Below are positions 5,919-13,091 of a stretch of DNA of 13,095 bases, in pieces. Made by a program: the position numbers and the translations under genes. The notes beneath the pieces are model-generated. The model was not told where the DNA came from, made no database searches, and was given only the letters and a program-made list of their open reading frames with translations. Source of the DNA: Rickettsia typhi (GTDB taxonomy: Bacteria; Pseudomonadota; Alphaproteobacteria; Rickettsiales; UBA1997); contig CAMCFD010000044.1 of the NCBI GenBank assembly GCA_945874115.1, forward strand, positions 1 through 13,095, written 5' to 3'. Every line of letters starts with the position of its first letter. Within the stretch, counting starts at the first letter, position 1.

Positions 5919-6307
5919 TGAATATAATTCTCATTGCCTTTGGAGGCGCGATTGGCGCGGTTTTGCGGTTTTTTTCTTTTGAGGCGGCTAATAAAATTTT
6001 GCGCGCCTCAAATTATGCACATTTTCCATTTGCTACTTTATTTGTCAACGTCTTTGGTTCAATGCTTGCGGGCGCTCTTTATTATTTTGTCATTCGCGAT
6101 TTTAATCAATTCGATGTTCGTTTGCGGCACTTTCTGATGACGGGAATTCTTGGTGGATTCACAACTTTTTCAGCATTTTCGCTCGATTTCTTCAGACTTT
6201 TTAGCGCCGGACAATATTCGATTGCCTTTGTCTACGCGGCTTCGTCAATGTTTCTATCGATTTTGGCGATATTTTTTGGTTTTTATTTAATGAAAGTGAT
6301 TTTCTAA
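5918..6307 (+). CDS. crcB: Fluoride channel CrcB/Fluc
   Basis: The 129-residue protein has four hydrophobic helices (about 2-20, 37-59, 72-95 and 102-127), the size of single-domain Fluc channels, which work as antiparallel dimers exporting fluoride. Family motifs are present: GGAIGAVLRF (9-18), the NVFGS segment (44-48) with the conserved Asn, and GILGGFTTFSAF (76-87), which supplies the central Na+ site and phenylalanine box. It overlaps the metC stop by one base. It is followed after 62 bp by rluC, a pairing often seen in alphaproteobacteria. No fluoride riboswitch is visible upstream, since the gene starts inside the preceding stop codon. Confidence 0.96.
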   Translation: MNIILIAFGGAIGAVLRFFSFEAANKILRASNYAHFPFATLFVNVFGSMLAGALYYFVIRDFNQFDVRLRHFLMTGILGGFTTFSAFSLDFFRLFSAGQYSIAFVYAASSMFLSILAIFFGFYLMKVIF

Positions 6308-6369
6308 TTTTGCAATTTTTGGCAAATCAATGTGGCCGCCGGCCTTAATAAAATTCTCCACAACAATTT

Positions 6370-7290
6370 ATGTCTGTTAAAATTAAAGTAAATCACGAGC
6401 AAGCCAATATTCGTCTTGATAAATTTTTATGTCAAAAATTTGATATTTCGTTTGGCTTAGCGCAAAAAGTAATTCGTGAGAAAAAAATTAAAGTTAATGG
6501 AAAAAGACCTGATGCGTCTTACAAAATCAACGAAAGTGACGAGATTGAAATTTTTGCCGATTTAAAAAACCGCTTCGAAACAATCAAACAAAAACCGACA
6601 ATTAGCAAAGAAAAAATCACGAAATTTTTGTCGTGTAAAATTTTTGAAGATGAAAATCTTATCGCAATTAATAAGCCTTCGGGCCTTGCGGTTCAAGCTG
6701 GAAGCGGAATCGATATTTCACTTGATGACATTTTGCAAAAAATTAATCAAGAAGATAAAACGCAAAATTTGCAACTTGTGCACCGCCTTGATAAAGATAC
6801 GAGCGGAATTTTGCTTATTGCTAAGGGTAAAAAATCTGCGGAATTTTTGGTTGATTGCTTTAAGAATAAAACCATAGCGAAGACTTATTTGGCGCTGGTT
6901 TATGGCGATGTGAAAAAAGAAAGTGGCGTGATAAACATTCCGCTGCGCAAAAAATTCGTTAATAAAAATGAGAAAGTTTATCCTGATTTTGAAGAGGGGA
7001 AAGAGGCAATCACGAATTTTAAATTGCTAAAACAATTTAAGGGTTATGCGTTGTTAGAATTAAACCCAATCACGGGCAGGACTCACCAAATAAGGGTTCA
7101 TTGCAAAGAAATCGGCAATCCGGTTTTAAATGACATAAAATATGGCGGGCCAAAATCGCAGATGAAAAATGTCAGCAATCGTCTTTGTTTGCATGCTTAT
7201 AAAATTAAAATCGAAAATTATTTTGGCTCGACGTTGTGTATAGACTCTGATTTACCAGAGTTTTTGCCGGAGACTATTTTAAAAAAATAA
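6370..7290 (+). CDS. rluC: 23S rRNA pseudouridine synthase RluC (RluA family)
   Basis: The enzyme isomerises uridines in 23S rRNA; RluC of E. coli acts at positions 955, 2504 and 2580. The 306-residue protein has an N-terminal S4 RNA-binding domain (about 12-62, RLDKFL...KVNGKRPDASYKI) and a RluA-type catalytic domain. The signature HRLDKDTSG lies at 138-146, with catalytic Asp141. NKPSGLAV (101-108) and the GRTHQIRVH motif near residue 237 complete the family pattern. The S4 domain points to RluC or RluD rather than RluA, and RluC is the usual call next to crcB. There is no Shine-Dalgarno. An 8-bp hairpin overlapping its stop may end the transcript. Confidence 0.92.
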   Translation: MSVKIKVNHEQANIRLDKFLCQKFDISFGLAQKVIREKKIKVNGKRPDASYKINESDEIEIFADLKNRFETIKQKPTISKEKITKFLSCKIFEDENLIAINKPSGLAVQAGSGIDISLDDILQKINQEDKTQNLQLVHRLDKDTSGILLIAKGKKSAEFLVDCFKNKTIAKTYLALVYGDVKKESGVINIPLRKKFVNKNEKVYPDFEEGKEAITNFKLLKQFKGYALLELNPITGRTHQIRVHCKEIGNPVLNDIKYGGPKSQMKNVSNRLCLHAYKIKIENYFGSTLCIDSDLPEFLPETILKK

Positions 7291-7315
7291 AATTTCTCTT
7301 GAAATTTTCTTTATT
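7289..7315 (+). terminator. Weak terminator-like hairpin at the end of rluC
   Basis: AAAATTTC (7289-7296) pairs with GAAATTTT (7301-7308) around a TCTT tetraloop and is followed by CTTTATT. The stem has little G/C and the T-tract is interrupted, so termination would be partial. It overlaps the -35 box of the next promoter. Confidence 0.35.
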
Positions 7316-7327
7316 GTGATCTACGAT
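7299..7327 (+). promoter_or_regulatory. Promoter of the orphan structured RNA
   Basis: TTGAAA (7299-7304) and TACGAT (7322-7327) are separated by exactly 17 nt. The predicted start near 7334 coincides with the first base of the closing stem of the RNA candidate downstream, which strengthens both calls. Confidence 0.6.
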
Positions 7328-7333
7328 ATTGTC

Positions 7334-7420
7334 GTCGGGAGTGTACCTGAATAAAACAGCTTTACGCGAATAGGGATACACACGCTGGGTTTGCGTGGTG
7401 GTGGCTCCTGACATTTTTTT
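7334..7420 (+). ncRNA. Orphan structured small RNA, about 87 nt
   Basis: The segment has all parts of a free-standing small RNA gene. A promoter lies directly upstream. A closing stem is formed by GTCGGGAG (7334-7341) and CTCCTGAC (7405-7412), 8 bp with one G-U. Two inner stems follow, GTGTA (7341-7345) with TACAC (7377-7381), and CACGC (7381-7385) with GCGTG (7393-7397), which share a junction base. A run of seven T (7414-7420) comes two bases after the closing stem, so this stem could double as the terminator. GC is clearly higher than in the flanks and there is no ORF. I see no SRP tetraloop motif, no tRNA or tmRNA end and no known riboswitch core, and it is too short for standard 6S RNA. 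Function unknown. Confidence 0.6.
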
Positions 7421-7485
7421 ACTCAATTCATTCTTTTGCTCAGATCAAATTCTAAATCTCTTTTTAGTTAAAAATCATTCAAGTT

Positions 7486-8637
7486 TTAAACGGAATATTC
7501 TTCAAGATTTGGTCTTGCTCGGCCGCTAACTCTGGTTATTTCTCTTGATACAATCGAGCTGCTGGGAGTTGTGCTAGAATTTCTATTTCCAAGTCTTTGG
7601 GAAGTGTCTTCCATAAAAGATTCTTCTTCTTGAGTTGTTCTTACTCCATAAGCTGGCGGATTATATGTTGGTGGCGGAGATCCACTTTCTATTGTCGTGT
7701 GTCCTTGTGGTGGATTGAATGAGTAAGGTGGAGCAGCGCCTATATCATATGTGGGAGGCGCGGGTTGTATGCCCAAGCTGTCGCGTAATGTGTTTTCATT
7801 ATATTGGTATGGCGCTATGAGTTGCGATGTCATTTGTGAAATTATCCCATCGTTTATCTGAAAAATATTGGCTATCTCTCTAATTTCTTCAGTTTTTTCA
7901 CCTAAACCTTGTAATAATTCTTTTATGTTGCTTTGTGTCGTTCGCCATTCTCTTTGGCTTGATCTTGTTGTTATCGACTCACTTAAAACGTTAGCAATTT
8001 CCTCTTGCAATAACGACAATTGAGTATAGTTATCTAAAGCTGAATAATTTTTTCTAAAACTATCCACTAATAATTCTTGATAATTTTGTGAAAATTCATC
8101 CCTTCTTTCTGGCGAGAATGTTGGATTCGCTGGATTCGCGAAATATTTTTTTAATAATGGACTTCTTTTTTGAAAATCGGCTTCATCGTTTATTGGCGAT
8201 ATTTCTTCACTTGATTGCTGAACTTTAAATTCTATTGCTTTTTTTTTGAAAAATTTGCTTAAATTTCTTAGTGCGCTTGGAGTTTCTCTGTCTCCTGACC
8301 GAAAATCACGCACCCCTTCGCTTGCTCTTTTTGAACATTTAACCCTAAGATGAGCTATGCTTTGTTGCGTTTTGTCATTTTGTTGATTTTGCTCAGAAAA
8401 TCCTAAAAAAGAGATTTGGTCTGAGAAGTTAAGTAACATTCTAAATGTTGTTACGTCAATTGTGGACTGCTTATTTTTTACCCTTAAAAGAAGTTTGTTC
8501 ATATCATCAAAAAATGCAATCAGATGTGATCTATCTTCTTTAGATTCGGTTCTTGCGTTACATCTTATGAGTGCAGTTTGAAGAGATCTTCTATCTTCGT
8601 GGTTTCCCTGAATCAAATTTGCTAAGTTGAATTTCAT
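7486..8637 (-). CDS. Unknown protein with three C-terminal PPxY motifs, possible effector
   Basis: I recognise no family for this 383-residue protein. It has no signal peptide and no membrane segment. Residues 1-130 are polar and mostly helical. Residues 180-275 look helical and possibly coiled-coil (LLQEEIANVLSE and IKELLQGLGEKTEEIREIA). Residues 291-330 are Pro/Tyr-rich and hold PPTY at 294-297, PPTY at 322-325 and PPAY at 327-330, plus a related APPYSF at 302-307. PPxY is the eukaryotic ligand for group I WW domains, including Nedd4-type ubiquitin ligases. The tail after 331 is Ser/Thr/Arg-rich and looks disordered. Residues 103-125 are encoded over a small palindromic DNA element. The gene lies 83 bp after nadK on the same strand, with a perfect TATAAT just before it. 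A secreted, host-directed role is inference. Confidence 0.8.
   Translation of the reverse strand: MKFNLANLIQGNHEDRRSLQTALIRCNARTESKEDRSHLIAFFDDMNKLLLRVKNKQSTIDVTTFRMLLNFSDQISFLGFSEQNQQNDKTQQSIAHLRVKCSKRASEGVRDFRSGDRETPSALRNLSKFFKKKAIEFKVQQSSEEISPINDEADFQKRSPLLKKYFANPANPTFSPERRDEFSQNYQELLVDSFRKNYSALDNYTQLSLLQEEIANVLSESITTRSSQREWRTTQSNIKELLQGLGEKTEEIREIANIFQINDGIISQMTSQLIAPYQYNENTLRDSLGIQPAPPTYDIGAAPPYSFNPPQGHTTIESGSPPPTYNPPAYGVRTTQEEESFMEDTSQRLGNRNSSTTPSSSIVSREITRVSGRARPNLEEYSV
8271..8313. repeat. Small nested palindrome inside the PPxY gene
   Basis: GTGCG (8271-8275) pairs with CGCAC (8309-8313), enclosing GGAG (8279-8282) with CTCC (8292-8295). The stretch is more GC-rich than the coding DNA around it and encodes an Arg-rich patch (VRDFRSGDRETPSALRN). 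In Rickettsia, palindromic repeats inserted in frame in genes have this appearance. Only one copy is in the window, so repeat status is unproven. Confidence 0.25.
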
Positions 8638-8663
8638 AAGTCTAGGAACAATTGATGAGTAAG

Positions 8664-8695
8664 ATTATATCTATAAATTATTATTGGAAATTCAA
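8664..8695 (-). promoter_or_regulatory. Possible promoter of the PPxY gene
   Basis: On the minus strand a perfect TATAAT (8669-8664) lies 26 nt before the ATG. The best -35 candidate, TTGAAT (8695-8690), is 20 nt away, longer than ideal. A short leader of about 20 nt would result. Confidence 0.35.
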
Positions 8696-8720
8696 GAAGC
8701 AAAATCAAGATAAAAATAAT

Positions 8721-9515
8721 TTATCCGCCGAATTGTTCTTTAATGATGCGCTCTTCAAGTGAATGATTGCTGTCGAAAAGTAAAGTGAATTTTGTTGAAA
8801 TTTCTTCTTCGACCGAAACTTTTTTGACGTTTCTAACTTCGATAAAATCAGCAGTGGCACTGACTGGACGTGTTTTATAATCGAGAATTTCGAATTCAAT
8901 TTTAGCATTTGCGGGCAAAATTGCGCCGTGCCAATTTCTTGGGCGAAACGGGCTGATTGGCGTTAGTGCCAACATTTTTGAGCCAAGCGGCAGGATAGGG
9001 CCACGCAGCGACATATTATAAGCTGTGCTTCCTGCCGAGGTGGCGACTAATATTCCGTCGCACGCTAAAGAGCTTAATCTTGTCTTGTCGTTAATTTTGA
9101 TGTCGATTTTTGCGGCTTGGCTTAGTTGGCGCAAAAGCGAAACTTCATTGATTGCAATGTGAGTGTGTTTTTTGTTGTCGCTAGAAATCGCCGTCATTCT
9201 CAGTGGATGAATGATTGATTTTTGCGTTTCTTCTATAATTTTAAGTAAATTATTTTCGTCAGGATTGTTCATCAAAAAGCCAACGGTGCCGCAATTTATG
9301 CCGTAAAGCGGAATCGGATTTTTCTCATATTTATGCAAAAGATGAAGCATCATTCCGTCGCCACCAAGAACGATGATCAGATCGATATTTTTTGTATCAT
9401 TTTTGTCAAGATCGACAAATTTATATTTTTTGATTAGTGATAATTTTTTCGCAAGCGCCGTTTTGTTGTTAAGGGCTGAAATAACGGCGATATTTTTATA
9501 TTTTTTGCTGTGCAT
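8721..9515 (-). CDS. nadK: NAD kinase
   Basis: NadK phosphorylates NAD to NADP using ATP or polyphosphate and is the only source of NADP in most bacteria. The 264-residue protein shows the conserved LGGDG motif at 50-54 with catalytic Asp53, the NE motif in AINEVSLLR (121-129), and the ATSAGSTAYNMSLRGPIL segment (158-175) that binds the nucleotide. The N-terminal half is the Rossmann-like domain and the C-terminal half the beta-rich domain. Length is slightly below the E. coli enzyme but usual for alphaproteobacteria. It follows mltG by 75 bp on the same strand and may be co-transcribed or use the weak promoter candidate in that gap. Confidence 0.96.
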   Translation of the reverse strand: MHSKKYKNIAVISALNNKTALAKKLSLIKKYKFVDLDKNDTKNIDLIIVLGGDGMMLHLLHKYEKNPIPLYGINCGTVGFLMNNPDENNLLKIIEETQKSIIHPLRMTAISSDNKKHTHIAINEVSLLRQLSQAAKIDIKINDKTRLSSLACDGILVATSAGSTAYNMSLRGPILPLGSKMLALTPISPFRPRNWHGAILPANAKIEFEILDYKTRPVSATADFIEVRNVKKVSVEEEISTKFTLLFDSNHSLEERIIKEQFGG

Positions 9516-9548
9516 TAGAATTATAACATTTTCCCGTCGGGGATAAAA

Positions 9549-9577
9549 TTTAAATAAAAATCAGTTATATCTGGCAA
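9549..9577 (-). promoter_or_regulatory. Candidate promoter of nadK
   Basis: On the minus strand TTGCCA (9577-9572) and TTTAAA (9554-9549) are 17 nt apart, within the 75-bp gap between mltG and nadK. Starts would be near 9542, giving a leader of about 27 nt. Confidence 0.35.
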
Positions 9578-9590
9578 ATATAGATAATTA

Positions 9591-10643
9591 TTAATGAGAT
9601 ATATTAGTTGGTGTTTTGCTTTCACCCTTCTTATTTTGATTGATTAACGATTGTTCTTTATCTTGCAAAAATTTGCGATATTTTGTGACATAAGTGTTGT
9701 GATCTTTTAAGTTCGAAGAAAAATAATGTCCGCCATTAGAGCCAGTCGCCACGAAATATAAATAATCGGTTTGCGGTGGATTTAAAACCGCTTTAATTGA
9801 AGCTAAGCCCGGATTGCAAATAGGAGTAGGCGGTAACCCATAAACATAATAAGTGTTGAACGGAGAATTATTGCGAATGTCGCTTAATCTAATTGGGCGC
9901 TCAGCTTTTTTATTGCCAAAAGCGAAAGAATAAATGATGGTCGGATCTGATTGCAATTTCATTCCTTTTTTGAGGCGATTAACAAAAACCGAAGCAACTT
10001 TCGGACGCTCTTCTTCAAGGCCAGTTTCTTTTTCAACAATTGAAGCCAAAATGATAGCTTGTTCTTTGGTGCGAACCGGAATTGTCGGATCGCGAGTTTC
10101 CCACAAAGTATCGATGGTTTTTTGCATCGAATCTTGCATTCTTTTCAGCGTAATCGACTTGCTGTCGTTGAACGAATAGAAATAAGTTTCTGGAAGAATG
10201 CTTCCCTCGCGAATATTTTTTGGTAATTCTCCAACTAATCCAGAAGCTTCTTCCATTTTCTCAATCGCGCTGTGCGTTGAAAGACCTTCAGTGATTGTCA
10301 CTTTGCGGAAGAAAATATAGCCGCGAATCATTTTATTGAGAACTTTGTAATAAGAAGTGTTGCGCTCGAAAAAATATTCACCATAGCGCACTTTCGGATC
10401 TGGGCCTTTGATTAATTGCGACAAATAAAGAAACACAGTCGGGCTTTTGATTATGCCCTCAGAGTGAAGTCTAGTAACGACTTGGCGGAAAGTCATTCCC
10501 TTGTCAATCACGAATCTTTTATCGGTGTTGTGATAGCTGTTCGGCGCGTTGAAATAAGTAACGACGCCAAAAATCGACACCAAATATAGCAAAATTGCTG
10601 CTGAGAAATATACGCAAATGCTGGAGATTATTTTTTTAAGCAT
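9591..10643 (-). CDS. mltG: Endolytic murein transglycosylase MltG
   Basis: MltG is an inner-membrane lytic transglycosylase that cuts nascent glycan strands and is proposed to act as a terminator of peptidoglycan chain elongation. The 350-residue protein has one N-terminal membrane anchor (about 4-30), a LysM-like region (about 42-110) and the YceG catalytic domain. The catalytic motif IVEKET lies at 202-207, followed by ERPKVASVFVNRL, LQSDPTIIY (230-238), NTYYVYGLPPTPICNPG (263-279) and YLYFVATGSNGGHYFS (294-309), all as in the family. The start is 3 bp after the fabF stop, so the two are one transcription unit. This order is common in alphaproteobacteria. The last 20 residues are polar and not conserved in type. 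Confidence 0.96.
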   Translation of the reverse strand: MLKKIISSICVYFSAAILLYLVSIFGVVTYFNAPNSYHNTDKRFVIDKGMTFRQVVTRLHSEGIIKSPTVFLYLSQLIKGPDPKVRYGEYFFERNTSYYKVLNKMIRGYIFFRKVTITEGLSTHSAIEKMEEASGLVGELPKNIREGSILPETYFYSFNDSKSITLKRMQDSMQKTIDTLWETRDPTIPVRTKEQAIILASIVEKETGLEEERPKVASVFVNRLKKGMKLQSDPTIIYSFAFGNKKAERPIRLSDIRNNSPFNTYYVYGLPPTPICNPGLASIKAVLNPPQTDYLYFVATGSNGGHYFSSNLKDHNTYVTKYRKFLQDKEQSLINQNKKGESKTPTNISH

Positions 10644-10646
10644 TCA

Positions 10647-11924
10647 TTAAATTTTTTTGAATATCAAGCTGGCATTGGTTCCGCCAAAGCCAAAAGAGTT
10701 TGATAAAACATATTCGATCTTGCGTTGTTTTGCAACTTTTGCAACTAAGTCTATGTCGCAATTTTCACTCGGATTTTCAAGATTTAATGTTGGCGGAGCA
10801 ACATTATCGCGCATTGATAAAATGCTGAAAATCGCCTCAACACTTCCTGCGGCGCCAAGCAAATGGCCGGTTGCTGACTTTGTTGAAGACATTGACAATT
10901 TATAAGCGTGATCGCCGAAAACTTTTTTCACCGAGTTAACTTCAATTTCGTCACCAAGTGGTGTTGAAGTGCCGTGTGCGTTGATGTAGTCGATTTGATC
11001 GGGGTTAAGTTTCGCGTGTTTTAGGGCCAGATTCATAGCATAAGTGGCGCCGCGACCTGTTCCTTCAGGGGCAGTGATGTGATAAGCATCGCCAGATAAG
11101 CCATAGCCAATCAATTCGGCATAAATTTTAGCGCCGCGTTTTTTGGCGTGTTCATATTCTTCAAGAACAACGATTCCTGAGCCTTCACCCATGACGAAAC
11201 CGTCACGATCTTTGTCCCAAGGGCGTGAACCGACAGTAGGATTGTTGTTATAACTTGTCGAAAGCGCTCGTAAAGCCGCAAATCCACCAATTCCAACTTC
11301 GCAAATTGAACCTTCAGCGCCACCGCAAACCATGACATCAACATCACCATATTCAATTAAGCGCGCAGAGTCGCCAATGGCATGGCTTCCGCTGGCACAA
11401 GCCGTAACGCAAGCGTGGTTTGGACCCATGTAGCCGTGTTTAATTGAAACTTGTCCCGAAGATAGATTTATCAAGCTTGCAGGAATGAAAAACGGGCTCA
11501 TTTTGCGAACACCTTTTTCTTTCATTGCGATAACAGTTTTTTCGATCATCGGCAAGCCGCCAATGCCTGAGCCGATCATGACGCCAGTGCGATATTTTTG
11601 TTCTTCAGTTTCTGCTACCCAGCCAGAATCAGCGATTGCTTGATCTGCGGCCGCGACAGCGAAATGAATGAAGCGATCCATTTTTTTCTGTTCTTTTACG
11701 TCAACATATTTATTGACATCGAATAAATCTAGATTATTTTCTTGACCTGCGATCATTGGCTTTACTTCGCCCGCGATGGTGCAAGCGCAATCTTTAGCAT
11801 CAAAAATAGTGATATTTCCAAGGCCAGATTCTCCGGCGATAATTTTTTTCCAGCTTGATTCAGCGTTTGCTGATAAAGGCGTCACAGCGCCAATTCCTGT
11901 CACAACTATTCTTCTTTTTGTCAT
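10647..11924 (-). CDS. fabF: Beta-ketoacyl-ACP synthase II
   Basis: FabF condenses malonyl-ACP with acyl-ACP in fatty-acid elongation. The 425-residue protein starts MTKRRIVVTGIGAVTPL. It has the catalytic cysteine in TACASGS (Cys176) and the two active-site histidines in NAHGTSTPLGD (His317) and ATGHLLGAAGSVEA (His354). It ends with the usual SNSFGFGGTNASLIF. Length is normal. The acyl carrier protein gene acpP, which often lies directly upstream, is absent here: the 420 bp upstream contain only AT-rich repeats. No Shine-Dalgarno is seen in the T-rich leader and no confident promoter could be picked. mltG follows after 3 bp. Confidence 0.98.
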   Translation of the reverse strand: MTKRRIVVTGIGAVTPLSANAESSWKKIIAGESGLGNITIFDAKDCACTIAGEVKPMIAGQENNLDLFDVNKYVDVKEQKKMDRFIHFAVAAADQAIADSGWVAETEEQKYRTGVMIGSGIGGLPMIEKTVIAMKEKGVRKMSPFFIPASLINLSSGQVSIKHGYMGPNHACVTACASGSHAIGDSARLIEYGDVDVMVCGGAEGSICEVGIGGFAALRALSTSYNNNPTVGSRPWDKDRDGFVMGEGSGIVVLEEYEHAKKRGAKIYAELIGYGLSGDAYHITAPEGTGRGATYAMNLALKHAKLNPDQIDYINAHGTSTPLGDEIEVNSVKKVFGDHAYKLSMSSTKSATGHLLGAAGSVEAIFSILSMRDNVAPPTLNLENPSENCDIDLVAKVAKQRKIEYVLSNSFGFGGTNASLIFKKI

Positions 11925-11974
11925 AAAAAAATAAAAATTACTAAATAAGAACTTATCTCTAAATAATTTACCGC

Positions 11975-12104
11975 ATCTTTTTGTTAATTTTCGCTCTTTT
12001 TTCTAATAAATTTTATGAAATATATCCAATATTCCATAAAATTTATTAGAAAAATCGCTGAAAATTTCCTAAAAATCTGTGATAAATTTATTTAGGGATA
12101 AATT
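11975..12104. repeat. Repeat copy A, carrying a 54-bp palindromic insertion
   Basis: The first 39 bases (11975-12013, starting ATCTTTTTGTTAATTTTCGC) are identical to 12235-12273. The tail after CCTAAAAATCT (12068-12104) matches the tail of copy B with several differences. Between the two blocks copy A has about 54 extra bases (12014-12067), absent from copy B. The offset between the identical blocks is 260 bp. Confidence 0.8.
11998..12054. repeat. 26-bp hairpin formed by the insertion in repeat copy A
   Basis: The arm at 11998-12017 is perfectly complementary to 12035-12054 (20 bp). After one A/C mismatch another five pairs form (12019-12023 with 12029-12033), leaving a 5-nt loop. One arm is repeat sequence and the other is its inverted copy, so the insertion appears to be an inverted duplication of adjacent sequence. 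T/A runs flank both sides, so it might act as a weak bidirectional terminator. Confidence 0.75.
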
Positions 12105-12234
12105 CTAAAATTCGATTCTAGAATTACTAAAAATAAATTTCAATCAAACTTTGAATAAATTAGTTAAATTATTCAATATTAAACTTGGCTTGATTTAATG
12201 CCATTTTAAACTCGAAATCAGCATTTTAAGCTGA

Positions 12235-12311
12235 ATCTTTTTGTTAATTTTCGCTCTTTTTTCTAATAAATTTCCTAAAAATCTAGGATAAAACTTATTC
12301 AGGGATAAATT
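12235..12311. repeat. Repeat copy B, without insertion
   Basis: This 77-bp unit is the compact form of the repeat. It has the 39-base block identical to copy A, then CCTAAAAATCT, a diverged GGATAAAA stretch and AGGGATAAATT. It begins 34 bp after the rluB stop as read on the minus strand. It may be an RNA-level 3' element or a dispersed repeat of this genome. Confidence 0.75.
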
Positions 12312-12344
12312 TTAGCGTAAAACTAAGATTTTTCAAGGTTTTTC

Positions 12345-13091
12345 TTAAATTTTGTCGAAAAAATCTTTATTTATGTAGTTTTTCAGCTTACTTTGAGTGA
12401 TTTCTTTAATTTCGCCAACTTTTAATTCTTCTAAATTAAAGGGGCCGAACGAAACGCGAATCAGGCGATTGACTTTTAGGCCTAATTCTTCCATCACCTT
12501 TCTAATTTCGCGATTTTTGCCTTCGGTTAAAGAAATTGTAAGCCAAGAATTTGAGTCTTTTTCGACATCGACTTCGACTTTAATTGGTCCATAGCGCACG
12601 CCTTCAATAGTGATGCCGTTTTCAAGCCTTTTTAGTCGTTCATGATTAAGGCGGCCAAAAACGCGGGCGCGATATTTTCTAACCCAAGCGGTTTTCGGAA
12701 GTTCGATGAAGCGCGCCAAATCGCCGTTGGTTGTAAGAAGCAAAAGGCCTTCGGTGCTATAATCGAGGCGACCAATCGTAATTAGTCGTGGCAAGGTTTT
12801 TGGCAAAATATCGAAAACGGTTTTGCGATTTAATTCGTCTTTATTGCTGGTGATGATGCCGTTTGGCTTGTGAAAAAGAAAAAGGCGAACGTCGCGAGTT
12901 TGCTTTAATAATTTGCCATCGATTTTGATAGAATGATCTGTGATTAAAGTCGCGGGGCTGTTGATTGTTGCGCCATTAACTTGAACTCGGCCTTGCGTGA
13001 TTAAATCTTCAGCTTCGCGCCTTGAGCAAATTCCGGCATTGGCAATGATTTTGGCGATTCTAATGCCTTTTTTTTCAATATTTTGTGTCAT
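12345..13091 (-). CDS. rluB: RluB/RsuA-family rRNA pseudouridine synthase
   Basis: This family converts a single uridine in rRNA: RluB at 23S position 2605, RsuA at 16S position 516. The 248-residue protein has an S4 domain (about 10-60, RIAKIIANAGICSRREAEDLI...RVQVNG) and the RsuA-type catalytic domain. The signature GRLDYSTEGLLLLTTNGD lies at 107-124, with catalytic Asp110, and EGKNREIRKVMEELGL near 200-215. The S4 opening with GICSRR and the C-terminal Lys-rich tail favour RluB over RsuA, RluE or RluF, but specificity is not certain. The gene is complete, with its ATG four bases from the window edge, so its Shine-Dalgarno and upstream neighbour are not visible. Confidence 0.9.
   Translation of the reverse strand: MTQNIEKKGIRIAKIIANAGICSRREAEDLITQGRVQVNGATINSPATLITDHSIKIDGKLLKQTRDVRLFLFHKPNGIITSNKDELNRKTVFDILPKTLPRLITIGRLDYSTEGLLLLTTNGDLARFIELPKTAWVRKYRARVFGRLNHERLKRLENGITIEGVRYGPIKVEVDVEKDSNSWLTISLTEGKNREIRKVMEELGLKVNRLIRVSFGPFNLEELKVGEIKEITQSKLKNYINKDFFDKI

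Larger units (their letters stand above)
11925..12344. other. Gene-free AT-rich region with repeats between rluB and fabF
   Basis: No ORF worth calling lies in these 420 bp. The stretch consists mostly of two diverged copies of a repeat and a long hairpin, described separately. It must also hold the fabF promoter and any 3' end of the rluB transcript, but the base composition does not let me place them. Confidence 0.6.

Noticed and set aside
6303..6369. Minus-strand reading frame between crcB and rluC encoding a protein-like peptide (VENFIKAGGHIDLPKIAKL), with the GC-rich GGCCGCCGGCC inside.
   Set aside because: A stop codon lies immediately before the peptide and the next stop follows at its end, so only about 25 codons are open. 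I cannot link it to a family and it could be a decayed remnant or chance.
7334..7420. Identification of the small RNA as 6S, SRP (4.5S) or a tmRNA piece.
   Set aside because: The unit is too short for 6S, lacks the GGTCAG and GGAAGG motifs of SRP RNA, and has neither a CCA end nor tmRNA features.
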